A stretch of DNA of 64,000 bases from NCBI RefSeq assembly GCF_004795035.1, contig NZ_SSBK01000034.1, positions 1 to 64,000 of the forward strand, given 5' to 3'. Below are positions 32,300-41,511 of this stretch, in pieces. Under the pieces are notes generated by a model. That model had not been told where the DNA came from. It ran no database searches and worked only from the letters and a program-made list of their open reading frames with translations. Source of the stretch: Streptomyces sp. A0958 (GTDB lineage Bacteria; Actinomycetota; Actinomycetes; Streptomycetales; Streptomycetaceae). Both the position numbers and the translations under genes were made by a program. How positions within the stretch are numbered: position 1 is the stretch's first letter; the number at the start of each line of letters is the position of its first letter.

Positions 32300-33004
32300 A
32301 TGAAGTCGACGCGGGTACTCACCACTGCGGTCGCCGTGGCTGTCGCGGGACTCCTCGCGGCCACGAGCGGCTGCTCCTCGGCGCCGGACGGGCCCGAGGC
32401 GGGCGCGAAGCCGGCGCCGGCCGGTTCGCCGGCGACCGCGACGGCAGGCGCGGCGCAGGCCTCGGTCCACGAGGAGCCGGCCTGCACGGACGGCAGGTAC
32501 ACCTGGTTCAACATGCAGAAGCATTCCGTACTGAACGGCGTCACCGACGTGCAGCGGATCTCTGCCAAGGGCGACAAGATGGTCAGGATGACCAAGCCGA
32601 TGCGGCGGCTGCGCACGGACCAGGCGTCCCTGGAGTCCGACGACCCGAAGCTGGACCCGCACGCCGTGCTCTTCGCGCTGGGCGTGCACCTCGGCCTCGC
32701 GGACAAGGGGGACGACCCGCAGGACTGGTCGGGGCTGGGCGAGCCGGGGGCGTACGCGCCTCTCGACGAGGGCGGCGGCGAGGCCGGCGGCATTGATGCG
32801 CCGCTGGTGAACTTCAGTGGCGTCACCCTGGTCGAGACGGATTTCCGGTACACCTGCGGAAGCGGTATGAACCGGGAGTCGACCACCGGACACGTGCTGA
32901 CATGGTCCAGCTCGGGCGGTGGAACCCTCAGCTGCGACGAGCCCCTGTCCAAGAAGGCCTCGGCCGCGGCACACGAGGCCCGGCGGCTTTCCTGCGGGCG
33001 GTAG
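32300..33004 (+). CDS. Lipoprotein of unknown function
   Basis: The 234-aa protein has a lipoprotein signal peptide (TTAVAVAVAGLLAATSGC, lipidated Cys25), a Pro/Ala-rich spacer (about 26-50) and a soluble domain with three more Cys (PACTDGRYTWFN, YTCGSGMN, LSCDEPLS) plus a final SCGR. The repeated Cys suggest disulfides outside the cell. I do not recognise a family; similar lipoproteins are common in Streptomyces. It is upstream of typA but separated by 138 bp. Confidence 0.75.
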   Translation: MKSTRVLTTAVAVAVAGLLAATSGCSSAPDGPEAGAKPAPAGSPATATAGAAQASVHEEPACTDGRYTWFNMQKHSVLNGVTDVQRISAKGDKMVRMTKPMRRLRTDQASLESDDPKLDPHAVLFALGVHLGLADKGDDPQDWSGLGEPGAYAPLDEGGGEAGGIDAPLVNFSGVTLVETDFRYTCGSGMNRESTTGHVLTWSSSGGGTLSCDEPLSKKASAAAHEARRLSCGR

Positions 33005-33142
33005 TTCCATTGCCCGGCAAGCCGCAGTGGTGGCTGCCCCGTACCATGGGAGGAGCCGTGGCGTGTCCGCCCGGCGGGCGTACGAGGACTCAAGACCGAC
33101 TAAGACGCCTGATCCCCGAACCGAGAGAAGCGCAAGCCACCC

Positions 33143-35017
33143 ATGCCCACGCGCCACGACATCCGTAACGTAGCCATCGTCGCCCACGTCGACCACGGCA
33201 AGACCACTCTGGTCGACGCCATGCTCAAGCAGGCCGGCTCCTTCGCCGCACACGCTGCCGAGTCGCTCGACGAACGCATGATGGACTCGAACGACCTGGA
33301 GCGTGAGAAGGGCATCACGATCCTGGCCAAGAACACGGCCGTGAAGTACCACCCCAAGGATGGCGGCGACGTCATCACGATCAACATCATCGACACCCCC
33401 GGCCACGCCGACTTCGGCGGTGAGGTCGAGCGCGGCCTGTCGATGGTGGACGCGGTCGTGCTGCTGGTCGACGCCTCCGAGGGCCCGCTGCCGCAGACCC
33501 GGTTCGTGCTGCGCAAGGCGCTCACGGCGAAGCTGCCGGTCATCCTCTGCATCAACAAGACGGACCGGCCGGACTCCCGGATCGCCGAGGTCATCGACGA
33601 GACGTACGACCTCTTCCTGGACCTGGACGCCGACGAGGACCAGATCGAGTTCCCGATCGTCTACGCCTGCGCCCGCGACGGTGTCGCCTCGCTGACCAAG
33701 CCGGAGGACGGCACGGTCCCGCAGGACAGCACCAACCTGGAGCCGTTCTTCAGCACCATCCTCTCCACGGTCCCGGCCCCCGAGTACGACGAGGACGCCC
33801 CGCTCCAGGCGCACGTCACCAACCTCGACGCCGACAACTTCCTCGGCCGTATCGCGCTCTGCCGCGTCGAGCAGGGCGAGCTGCGCAAGGGCCAGACGGT
33901 CACCTGGATCAAGCGCGACGGTACGCAGTCCAACGTCCGGATCACCGAGCTGCTGATGACCGAGGCGCTCACCCGCAAGCCGGCCGAGAAGGCGGGGCCG
34001 GGCGACATCTGCGCCATCGCCGGTATCCCGGACATCATGATCGGCGAGACCCTGGCCGACACCGAGAACCCGATCGCGCTCCCGCTGATCACGGTCGACG
34101 AGCCGGCCATCTCGATGACCATCGGCGCCAACACCTCGCCGCTCGTCGGCAAGGGCGGCAAGGGCCACAAGGTCACCGCGCGCCAGATCAAGGACCGTCT
34201 CGACCGCGAGCTGATCGGTAACGTCTCGCTGCGCGTCCTGGAGACCGAGCGTCCCGACGCGTGGGAGGTCCAGGGCCGCGGTGAGCTGGCGCTCGCCATC
34301 CTGGTCGAGCAGATGCGCCGCGAGGGCTTCGAGCTGACCGTCGGCAAGCCGGAGGTCGTCACCAAGCAGATCGACGGCAAGACGCACGAGCCGATCGAGC
34401 GCATGACGATCGACTCGCCCGAGGAGCACCTCGGCGCCATCACGCAGCTGATGGCGTCCCGCAAGGGCCGCATGGAGACGATGACGAACCACGGTTCGGG
34501 CTGGGTCCGCATGGAGTGGATCGTCCCGTCCCGCGGCCTCATCGGCTTCCGTACGGAGTTCCTGACCCAGACCCGCGGCACGGGCATCGCGCACTCCATC
34601 TTCGAGGGCCACGAGCCCTGGTTCGGCGAGCTGCGCACCCGTCACAACGGCTCGCTGGTCGCGGACCGTTCGGGCACGGTGACGCCGTTCGCGATGGTCA
34701 ACCTCCAGGAGCGCGGTGTCATCTTCACCGAGGCCGGCACCGAGGTCTACGAGGGCATGATCATCGGCGAGAACTCGCGCGCCGACGACATGGACGTGAA
34801 CATCACCAAGGAGAAGAAGCTCACCAACATGCGTGCGGCCTCCGCCGACACCACGGAGAACGTGGTGCCGGCCCGCAAGCTGTCGCTGGAGCAGTCCCTG
34901 GAGTTCTGCCGCGACGACGAGTGCATCGAGGTGACCCCGGAGACCGTACGTATCCGCAAGGTCGTCCTGGACCAGAAGGAGCGCGGCCGCGCCGCGTCCC
35001 GCGCCAAGCACAACTGA
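33143..35017 (+). CDS. typA: Translational GTPase TypA/BipA
   Basis: The 624-aa GTPase is nearly full family length. The G1 motif AHVDHGKTT is at residues 14-22, switch region EREKGITI follows, G3 DTPGHADFGG is near 82-91, and G4 NKTD near 136-139. Domain II, the EF-G-like domains and the TypA-specific C-terminus (RIRKVVLDQKERGR) follow. TypA binds the ribosome and helps growth under stress, including 50S assembly at low temperature. It has its own terminator at 35079-35107. In other Streptomyces it is a neighbour of the bldK locus, as here. Confidence 0.96.
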   Translation: MPTRHDIRNVAIVAHVDHGKTTLVDAMLKQAGSFAAHAAESLDERMMDSNDLEREKGITILAKNTAVKYHPKDGGDVITINIIDTPGHADFGGEVERGLSMVDAVVLLVDASEGPLPQTRFVLRKALTAKLPVILCINKTDRPDSRIAEVIDETYDLFLDLDADEDQIEFPIVYACARDGVASLTKPEDGTVPQDSTNLEPFFSTILSTVPAPEYDEDAPLQAHVTNLDADNFLGRIALCRVEQGELRKGQTVTWIKRDGTQSNVRITELLMTEALTRKPAEKAGPGDICAIAGIPDIMIGETLADTENPIALPLITVDEPAISMTIGANTSPLVGKGGKGHKVTARQIKDRLDRELIGNVSLRVLETERPDAWEVQGRGELALAILVEQMRREGFELTVGKPEVVTKQIDGKTHEPIERMTIDSPEEHLGAITQLMASRKGRMETMTNHGSGWVRMEWIVPSRGLIGFRTEFLTQTRGTGIAHSIFEGHEPWFGELRTRHNGSLVADRSGTVTPFAMVNLQERGVIFTEAGTEVYEGMIIGENSRADDMDVNITKEKKLTNMRAASADTTENVVPARKLSLEQSLEFCRDDECIEVTPETVRIRKVVLDQKERGRAASRAKHN

Positions 35018-35078
35018 CCCGCCACCGGTAGGCCGTTTCCGGCCGACGATCCGTCAGCGCCAGGCATTGCAGAAGGCC

Positions 35079-35107
35079 AGGGCCCTCACAGAGACTGTGG
35101 GGGCCCT
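35079..35107 (+). terminator. Terminator of typA
   Basis: AGGGCCC (35079-35085) pairs with GGGCCCT (35101-35107), one T-G wobble follows, then CACA pairs with TGTG around a 5-nt loop, a 12-bp stem in all. It begins 61 bp after the typA stop and is followed by a moderately T-rich stretch. Confidence 0.8.
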
Positions 35108-35410
35108 AGGGGCGTTTGTTTGGATCATGCTGGGCCCGGTCAACCGGTTTTACGGGTTTCTGTCCAGCATCTGAGACAAAAGCGTCCGATTATCGGGTGT
35201 CGCTCTCCGAAACATGTGTTAACAGTCCGTTTCGGGGGTGTCTGTCTGGGATCACTTTGTCCGGATTTTGGTCCGCATGAGTGACGGATGTTGTCAAACC
35301 GAGACCCTTTAAGTGTGGTTTACGGCCCAGACGTACTTAATAGTTGGCTCCGTTGAGCTCGGGTCAATGGGTCACGCACTGTGGGGAGTGCGCCGACTCA
35401 CGAGCACACT

Positions 35411-35465
35411 AAGGGCACTGAAACGATCACCGTCAGGGGTGTCGGTGTATCGACCCAGTGCCCTT
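35411..35465 (+). promoter_or_regulatory. Structured 5' leader hairpin before the first peptide-binding protein gene
   Basis: AAGGGCACTG (35411-35420) pairs exactly with CAGTGCCCTT (35456-35465). Inside, CGATCACC can pair with GGTGTATCG allowing one bulge, extending the structure. It ends 36 nt before the start codon. Such a leader could act as an attenuator, an mRNA stabiliser or a regulatory RNA element. Function is inferred only from the structure. Confidence 0.55.
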
Positions 35466-35501
35466 CTTGTAGTCAAAAGTGGACTCATGAGGAGGAAACC
35501 C

Positions 35502-37142
35502 ATGCGTGGTGCCAAGAGCGCCAAGTGGGTCGCGGGAGCGGCCATCATCGCCCTGGCTGCGACTGCCTGTGGCGGCGGCGACGACGACGCCGACAAGGGC
35601 AAGGGCGGCGCCAAGGGCGCTGTCAACGCCGACGGCATCTTCTCCGTCGAGGTCGGTGAGCCGCAGAACCCGCTGCAGCCGGCCAACACGATGGAGTCGA
35701 ACGGCAGCATCGTCACGGACGCGATCTTCTCGCAGCTGGTCGACTACGACCAGTCCGGCAAGCTTGAGATGATCAACGCGGAGTCTGTCGAGACCAAGGA
35801 CAGCAAGCTCTGGACGGTCAAGCTCAAGAAGGACTGGAAGTTCCACGACGGCACCCCCGTCACGGCCGAGTCCTACATCAAGGCCTGGAACTGGGCCGCC
35901 AACATCAAGAACAACCAGACCAACGCGTCCTGGTTCGGCGACATCAAGGGCTTCGCGGACGTCCACCCCGACGACGCGAAGGCCAAGCCGAAGTCGGACA
36001 GCATGTCCGGTCTGAAGAAGGTGGACGACTACACGTTCACCATCGAGCTCAACGCCCCGCTCCCGTACTTCTCGTACAAGCTCGGCTACACGGTCTTCTC
36101 CCCGCTGCCCGAGTCCTTCTACGCCGACCCGAAGGCCGCCGGCGAGAAGCCGGTCGGCAACGGCGCGTACAAGTTCGTCAGCTGGGACCACAAGAAGCAG
36201 ATCAAGGTCGTCCGCAACGACGACTACAAGGGTGCCGACAAGGCGAAGAACGGTGGTGTGATCTTCAAGAACTACACCACCCTCGAGACCGCCTACGAGG
36301 ACCTGAAGTCCGGCAACGTCGACGTGCTGCGCCAGATCGGCCCGAAGGACCTGCCGGTCTACCGGTCCGACCTCGGTGACCGTGCGGTGGACAAGGCGTA
36401 CTCCGCGATCCAGACGATCGCCGTCGCCTTCTACACCGACCAGTGGAAGAACATCGACCCGAAGGTCCTCCAGGGCCTGTCGATGGGCATCGACCGCGAC
36501 ACGATCACCAAGACCGTGCTGCAGGGCACCCGCGAGCCGGCCACCGGCTGGGTCGCCAAGGGCGTCCTCGGCTACGAGCCGAACGCCACGGGCGACGTCA
36601 CCAAGTACGACCCGGCCAAGGCCAAGGCCCTCATCAAGGAGGGTGGCGGTGTCCCGGGCAACAAGATCTCGATCCAGTTCAACGCCGACGGCGGCCACAA
36701 GGAATGGGTCGAGGCGGTCTGCAACAGCATCACGCAGTCGACCGGTGTCAAGTGCACCACCGACTCGAAGGCCGACTTCCAGGCGGACACGAACGCGCGT
36801 GACGCCAAGGAGGTCAAGTCCCTGTACCGCTCCGGCTGGGTGCTCGACTACCCGGTGAACGCGAACTTCATCTCGGACCTGTTCCGGACCGGCGCCGCCG
36901 GTAACCAGGGCGACTTCTCCAACAAGGGCCTGGACGCGGAGATCAAGAAGGCCGACTCCGCGGCTTCCCTCGACGAGTCCGTTGCCGCGTACCAGAAGAT
37001 CGAGAAGGAGCTGGTGAACTACATGCCCTCCATCCCGCTCTGGTACTACAAGGTCAACGCCGGTTACTCGGAGAAGGTCCAGAACGTGGACTACGCGCAG
37101 GACGGCGACCCGATCCTGACGCAGATCGAAGTCAAGAAGTAA
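35502..37142 (+). CDS. Oligopeptide ABC importer, substrate-binding lipoprotein (operon 1)
   Basis: The 546-aa SBP_bac_5 lipoprotein has lipobox LAATAC with Cys23, then a short Asp/Lys-rich spacer. Recognisable elements are VEVGEPQNPLQPANTMESNG, DWKFHDGTPVTAESYIKAWN and the C-terminal YMPSIPLWYYKVNAGYSEKV. It should bind oligopeptides outside the membrane and deliver them to the adjacent permeases. ATG 35502 was chosen because AGGAGG lies at 35489-35494; the ATG at 35487 would contain that site. It is closely related to the binding protein at 48920 (same start MRGA, same lipobox). Confidence 0.92.
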   Translation: MRGAKSAKWVAGAAIIALAATACGGGDDDADKGKGGAKGAVNADGIFSVEVGEPQNPLQPANTMESNGSIVTDAIFSQLVDYDQSGKLEMINAESVETKDSKLWTVKLKKDWKFHDGTPVTAESYIKAWNWAANIKNNQTNASWFGDIKGFADVHPDDAKAKPKSDSMSGLKKVDDYTFTIELNAPLPYFSYKLGYTVFSPLPESFYADPKAAGEKPVGNGAYKFVSWDHKKQIKVVRNDDYKGADKAKNGGVIFKNYTTLETAYEDLKSGNVDVLRQIGPKDLPVYRSDLGDRAVDKAYSAIQTIAVAFYTDQWKNIDPKVLQGLSMGIDRDTITKTVLQGTREPATGWVAKGVLGYEPNATGDVTKYDPAKAKALIKEGGGVPGNKISIQFNADGGHKEWVEAVCNSITQSTGVKCTTDSKADFQADTNARDAKEVKSLYRSGWVLDYPVNANFISDLFRTGAAGNQGDFSNKGLDAEIKKADSAASLDESVAAYQKIEKELVNYMPSIPLWYYKVNAGYSEKVQNVDYAQDGDPILTQIEVKK

Positions 37143-37167
37143 CCACACCGACGTAGTCCGCGCGCAC

Positions 37168-37200
37168 GCGCGGGACCGGCACTGAAAGCCCGGTCCGCGC
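37168..37200 (+). promoter_or_regulatory. Stem-loop between binding-protein and permease genes (operon 1)
   Basis: GCGC plus GGACCGG (37168-37179, one bulged G) pairs with CCGGTCC plus GCGC (37190-37200), 26 bp after the binding-protein stop. Stem-loops here typically protect the upstream message and attenuate downstream transcription, giving more binding protein than permease. Confidence 0.6.
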
Positions 37201-37312
37201 CTGCCCGCACGGCAGTGGCCGGGGGGCCCTTCCATGCAACCGACGACCCACAGGGGGACTCGGTGCGGGGGAGGGCCCGTCGGCTGCCGCCTGCCTATTA
37301 CATGGAGGCATG

Positions 37313-38245
37313 ATGGGGCGCTATGTCGCACGACGACTGCTCCAGATGATCCCGGTCTTCCTCGGGACAACGCTGCTGATCTTCCTGATGGTCTACACGC
37401 TGCCCGGCGACCCCGTGCGCGGGCTCTTCGGGGACAAGGGTGTCGATCCGGCCACACTGGCGAGACTTCGCCATGAAAAGGGCCTCGATCTGCCGATCCT
37501 GCAGCAGTACTGGAATTACATGACAGGCATCGTCCTGCATTTCGATTTCGGTGATCAGATAGCCAGCGGACGTCCCGTCACGGACGTCCTCGGCGACGCG
37601 TTCCCCGTCACCCTCCGGCTGGCCGGCATGGCGTTCGTCCTCGAGATCGTCGTCGGCATCGGCCTCGGCACCATCGCGGGTCTGCGGGCCGGCCGGCTCA
37701 CCGACAACGTGATCCTGGTCTTCACCCTGCTGATCATCTCGATCCCGGTGTTCGTCCTCGGCTTCATCATCAAGGCGGTGTTCGCCTTCCAGCTCGGCTG
37801 GATCGATCCGAACGTGTCCATTGACGCCAAGTGGAGCGAGTTGCTGGCGCCCGCCATCGTGCTGGGATCACTCTCACTCGCCTATGTAGCGAGACTTACG
37901 CGTACGACGATGGCCGAGAACCTGCGCGCCGACTACATGCGCACCGCCATCGCCAAGGGACTTCCCAAGCGACGCATCGTCGGTGTGCACCTGATGCGCA
38001 ACTCGCTGATCCCCGTCATCACCTTCCTTGGCACCGACCTCGGTGCCCTGATGGGCGGCGCGGTCGTCACCGAGGGCCTGTTCAACGTCAAGGGCATCGG
38101 TGGCACGATCTACGAGTCGATCCAGAAGCGCGAAGGCACGACCCTCGTCGGCCTCGTCACCATCCTGGTGCTCGTTTACCTGCTCATGAGCCTCATCGTC
38201 GACCTGCTGTACGCGGTCCTGGACCCGAGGATCCGTTATGCCTGA
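37313..38245 (+). CDS. Oligopeptide ABC importer, permease (DppB/OppB type, operon 1)
   Basis: The 310-aa inner-membrane protein has about six transmembrane helices. It starts MGRYVARRLLQMIPVFLGTT and ends LIVDLLYAVLDPRIRYA, as in OppB/DppB. The EAA loop is AENLRADYMRTAIAKGLPKR. It pairs with the next permease to form the channel. Of the two overlapping ATGs, 37313 was taken because GGAGG at 37304-37308 is too close to 37310 and the paralogue also begins MGRYV. Its last 8 bp overlap the next gene. Confidence 0.93.
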   Translation: MGRYVARRLLQMIPVFLGTTLLIFLMVYTLPGDPVRGLFGDKGVDPATLARLRHEKGLDLPILQQYWNYMTGIVLHFDFGDQIASGRPVTDVLGDAFPVTLRLAGMAFVLEIVVGIGLGTIAGLRAGRLTDNVILVFTLLIISIPVFVLGFIIKAVFAFQLGWIDPNVSIDAKWSELLAPAIVLGSLSLAYVARLTRTTMAENLRADYMRTAIAKGLPKRRIVGVHLMRNSLIPVITFLGTDLGALMGGAVVTEGLFNVKGIGGTIYESIQKREGTTLVGLVTILVLVYLLMSLIVDLLYAVLDPRIRYA

Positions 38246-39188
38246 CGTGACCAAGACCGCCCCCGCGCCCGAGGACGCCAAGGCGCCCCTCGCGGACCCG
38301 TCGGCGACGGTGAAGGCGGAGAAGGCCCGCAGCCTGTGGGGCGACGCCTGGCGGGACCTGCGTTCCAACTGGTACTTCATCGTCTCGTCGGTCCTGATCG
38401 TCATCCTTCTCGTGATGGCGGTCTTCCCCGGCCTGTTCACCAACGCCTCGCCGACCTCGGCCGACCTGGTGCACCACTACCTGGGCAAGCCGGAGCTGAG
38501 CAAGATCGGCTCCGAGGGCTGGCTCGGCTACGACGGCCAGGGCCACAGCGTCTACGCGCGTGTCATCTACGGCACCCGAGCCTCGATCACTGTCGGCGTC
38601 TGCGTCACGCTCCTGGTGACGCTCTTCGGCGGACTGATCGGCATGCTCGCCGGCTACTTCGGCGGCTGGGTCGACGCCCTGCTCTCCGGCTTCTTCACCA
38701 ACGTCTTCCTCGGCATCCCCTTCCTGCTGGGCGCCATGGTCGTCCTCCAGGCGTTCACCGAGCGGAAGGTCTGGGTGGTCGTCTTCGCCCTGGCGTTCCT
38801 CGGCTGGACCCAGATCGCGCGTGTCATGCGCGGTGCGGTGATCGTGATCAAGCAGTCGGACTACGTGCAGGCCGCCAGAGCGCTGGGCGCGGGCACCAAC
38901 CGGATTCTCTTCCGGCACATCCTGCCCAACGCCATGGCCCCGGTGATCGTGGTTGCCACCATCTCGCTCGGTGTCTACATCTCCGCCGAGGCGACCCTGT
39001 CCTACCTCGGTCTGGGTCTCGCCGACCCGACGATCTCGTGGGGCATGGACATCTCCGGTGGTTCCGCCCAGATCCGCGTCGCGCAGCACATCCTGCTGTA
39101 CCCGTCGATCATGCTCAGCATCACCGTTCTGGCGTTCATCATGCTCGGCGAAGCCGTCCGCAACGCCCTCGATCCGAAGTCGCGATAA
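38238..39188 (+). CDS. Oligopeptide ABC importer, permease (DppC/OppC type, operon 1)
   Basis: This 316-aa permease has a hydrophilic N-terminus (about 1-45) and about six transmembrane helices, as in OppC/DppC. The EAA loop is KQSDYVQAARALGAGTNRIL, followed by FRHILPNAMAPVIVVATISL, and the end is LGEAVRNALDPKSR. It overlaps the upstream permease gene by 8 bp and is followed after 11 bp by the first ATPase gene. Confidence 0.93.
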   Translation: MPDVTKTAPAPEDAKAPLADPSATVKAEKARSLWGDAWRDLRSNWYFIVSSVLIVILLVMAVFPGLFTNASPTSADLVHHYLGKPELSKIGSEGWLGYDGQGHSVYARVIYGTRASITVGVCVTLLVTLFGGLIGMLAGYFGGWVDALLSGFFTNVFLGIPFLLGAMVVLQAFTERKVWVVVFALAFLGWTQIARVMRGAVIVIKQSDYVQAARALGAGTNRILFRHILPNAMAPVIVVATISLGVYISAEATLSYLGLGLADPTISWGMDISGGSAQIRVAQHILLYPSIMLSITVLAFIMLGEAVRNALDPKSR

Positions 39189-39199
39189 GGAGGGCGAAC

Positions 39200-40258
39200 G
39201 TGGCCACCATCAACAAGACCGCAGAAGTCCCGTCCGCACGCTCGGGTGACGACTACGTCGGGCCCCTGCTCGATGTCCGTGACCTGCACGTGGAGTTCCA
39301 CACCCGCGACGGTGTGGCCAAGGCGGTCAACGGTGTCAACTACAGCGTGGACGCCGGTGAGACCCTCGCCGTCCTCGGTGAGTCCGGCTCCGGCAAGTCC
39401 GTGACGGCGCAGGCCATCATGGGCATCCTCGACATGCCGCCGGGGAAGATCCCGCAGGGCGAGATCCTGTTCCGCGGCCAGGACATGCTCAAGATGTCCT
39501 ACGAGGAGCGCCGGAAGATCCGCGGCCAGAAGATCGCGATGATCTTCCAGGACGCGCTGTCCTCGCTGAACCCGGTCCTCACCGTCGGCTACCAGCTCGG
39601 CGAGATGTTCCGGGTCCACCAGGGCCTGTCCAAGAAGGAAGCCAAGGCCAAGGCCATCGACCTGATGGACCAGGTCAAGATCCCTGCCGCCGCGGCTCGC
39701 GTCTCGGACTACCCGCACCAGTTCTCCGGCGGTATGCGCCAGCGCATCATGATCGCCATGGCGCTGGCCCTGGAGCCGGACCTGATCATCGCGGACGAGC
39801 CGACCACCGCGCTCGACGTGACCGTCCAGGCCCAGGTCATGGACCTGCTCGCGGAGCTCCAGCGCGAGTACAACATGGGCCTGATCCTGATCACCCACGA
39901 CCTCGGGGTCGTCGCGGACGTCGCCGACAAGATCGCGGTGATGTACGCGGGCCGGATCGTCGAGACCGCCCCGGTGCACGACATCTACAAGGCGCCCGCC
40001 CACCCGTACACCAAGGGTCTGCTGGCCTCGATCCCGCGCCTGGACCAGAAGGGCCAGGAGCTCTTCGCGATCAAGGGCCTGCCGCCCAACCTGCTGCACG
40101 TGCCGACGGGCTGCGCCTTCAACCCGCGCTGCACCATGGCGCAGGACATCTGCCGTACGGACATCCCGCCGCTCCACGCGGTGACCGAGCAGGACGGCAC
40201 CGAGCTGGCCGGCCGGCGCAGCGCCTGTCACTTCTGGAAGGAGACGATCCATGGCTGA
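39200..40258 (+). CDS. Oligopeptide ABC importer, ATPase (DppD/OppD type, operon 1)
   Basis: This 352-aa ABC ATPase has Walker A GESGSGKS at residues 60-67, Q-loop MIFQDALSSLNP, signature QFSGGMRQR, Walker B LIIADEPTTALD and H-loop ITHDLG. The C-terminal oligopeptide-transport extension carries the Cys cluster typical of OppD-type proteins (CAFNPRC, CRTDIPP, ACHFWK), which binds an Fe-S cluster in some homologues. The start is a GTG at 39200 with AAGGAGGG upstream, and the end overlaps the next ATPase by 8 bp. Confidence 0.94.
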   Translation: MATINKTAEVPSARSGDDYVGPLLDVRDLHVEFHTRDGVAKAVNGVNYSVDAGETLAVLGESGSGKSVTAQAIMGILDMPPGKIPQGEILFRGQDMLKMSYEERRKIRGQKIAMIFQDALSSLNPVLTVGYQLGEMFRVHQGLSKKEAKAKAIDLMDQVKIPAAAARVSDYPHQFSGGMRQRIMIAMALALEPDLIIADEPTTALDVTVQAQVMDLLAELQREYNMGLILITHDLGVVADVADKIAVMYAGRIVETAPVHDIYKAPAHPYTKGLLASIPRLDQKGQELFAIKGLPPNLLHVPTGCAFNPRCTMAQDICRTDIPPLHAVTEQDGTELAGRRSACHFWKETIHG

Positions 40259-41393
40259 CATCAACAAGGAGCCCGTGGACGCCACCCCCAACGTCTCCGA
40301 CGTGGAGACCGTCGACGCGGCCACCGAGGCGGAGGCCGTAGCCGCCATCGACGCGCCCGTGTCCCAGGGGGAGCCGATCCTCCAGGTGCGCAACCTGGTC
40401 AAGCACTTCCCGCTGACCCAGGGCATCCTGTTCAAGAAGCAGGTCGGCGCGGTCAAGGCCGTGGACGGCATCTCGTTCGACCTGTACGCGGGCGAGACGC
40501 TGGGCATCGTGGGCGAGTCCGGCTGTGGCAAGTCCACCGTCGCCAAGCTCCTGATGACGCTGGAGCAGGCCACCGCCGGCGAGGTCTTCTACAAGGGCCA
40601 GGACATCACCAAGCTGTCCGGCCGCGCGCTGAAGGCCGTGCGCCGCAACATCCAGATGGTCTTCCAGGACCCGTACACCTCGCTCAACCCCCGTATGACG
40701 GTGGGCGACATCATCGGCGAGACGTACGAGATCCACCCAGAGGTGGCCCCCAAGGGCGACCGGCGGCGCAAGGTGCAGGACCTCCTGGACGTCGTGGGCC
40801 TCAACCCGGAGTACATCAACCGCTACCCGCACCAGTTCTCCGGCGGCCAGCGCCAGCGCATCGGCATCGCCCGCGGCCTCGCGCTCAACCCCGAGATCAT
40901 CATCTGCGACGAGCCGGTCTCCGCGCTCGACGTGTCGGTGCAGGCGCAGGTCATCAACCTGATGGAGAAGCTCCAGGACGAGTACAACCTCTCCTACCTC
41001 TTCATCGCGCACGACCTGTCCATCGTCCGCCACATCTCGGACCGGGTCGGCGTCATGTACCTCGGCAAGATGGCCGAGATCGGTACGGACGAGCAGATCT
41101 ACGACCACCCGACGCACCCCTACACCCAGGCGCTGCTGTCGGCGGTCCCGGTCCCGGACCCGGAGGCCCGCGAGGGCCGCGAGCGGATCATCCTCTCCGG
41201 CGACGTCCCGTCCCCGGCCAACCCGCCGTCGGGCTGCCGCTTCCGCACCCGTTGCTGGAAGGCCCAGGACAAGTGCGCCGCCGAGGTGCCGCTGCTGGCG
41301 ATCCCCGAGCGCTTCAAGTCCTCGCAGACCCCGGCCGCCCACGAGTCGGCCTGCCACTTCGCGGAGGAGAAGAACGTGGTGCACGCGGCCTGA
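40251..41393 (+). CDS. Oligopeptide ABC importer, ATPase (DppF/OppF type, operon 1)
   Basis: The 380-aa second ATPase has a variable acidic leader of about 40 residues, Walker A GESGCGKS, Q-loop MVFQDPYTSLNPRMTVGDII, signature QFSGGQRQRIG, Walker B IIICDEPVSALD and H-loop IAHDLS. The oligopeptide C-terminal region GCRFRTRCWKAQDKC ends with CHFAEE. It is the last gene of operon 1 and a strong terminator follows at 41419-41467. It is very similar to the ATPase at 53524. Confidence 0.94.
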   Translation: MADINKEPVDATPNVSDVETVDAATEAEAVAAIDAPVSQGEPILQVRNLVKHFPLTQGILFKKQVGAVKAVDGISFDLYAGETLGIVGESGCGKSTVAKLLMTLEQATAGEVFYKGQDITKLSGRALKAVRRNIQMVFQDPYTSLNPRMTVGDIIGETYEIHPEVAPKGDRRRKVQDLLDVVGLNPEYINRYPHQFSGGQRQRIGIARGLALNPEIIICDEPVSALDVSVQAQVINLMEKLQDEYNLSYLFIAHDLSIVRHISDRVGVMYLGKMAEIGTDEQIYDHPTHPYTQALLSAVPVPDPEAREGRERIILSGDVPSPANPPSGCRFRTRCWKAQDKCAAEVPLLAIPERFKSSQTPAAHESACHFAEEKNVVHAA

Positions 41394-41418
41394 CGCGTAC
41401 ACCTGCGGTTCTCCCGGT

Positions 41419-41467
41419 ACACCGGACCCCCCGCGCGCCCGCAAAGGGCGCGCGGGGGGTCCGGTGT
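41419..41467. terminator. Strong bidirectional terminator
   Basis: The arms at 41419-41440 and 41446-41467 are perfect 22-bp complements around a 5-nt loop (GCAAA). It lies 26 bp after the end of operon 1 and 45 bp after the stop of the convergent secreted protein gene, so it can serve both. Confidence 0.9.
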
Positions 41468-41511
41468 TTCCGCGACCGAACGCCGGCCGGAGGACGTCCG
41501 GCGGCGGAGGC

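Larger units (their letters stand above)
35018..35501. other. Intergenic region with terminator and long structured leader
   Basis: This 484-bp region between typA and the first peptide-binding protein gene is lower in G+C from about 35110 to 35350. It contains the typA terminator (35079-35107) and a hairpin at 35411-35465 close to the next start codon. The promoter of the transporter operon presumably lies between them. No small gene is convincing. Confidence 0.55.

Noticed and set aside
31742..35011. Very long open frame (over 1000 codons) on the minus strand opposite typA and the lipoproteins
   Set aside because: It is a mirror of strongly G/C-biased third positions in the plus-strand genes. 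typA is unmistakable on the other strand and the antisense product matches no family.
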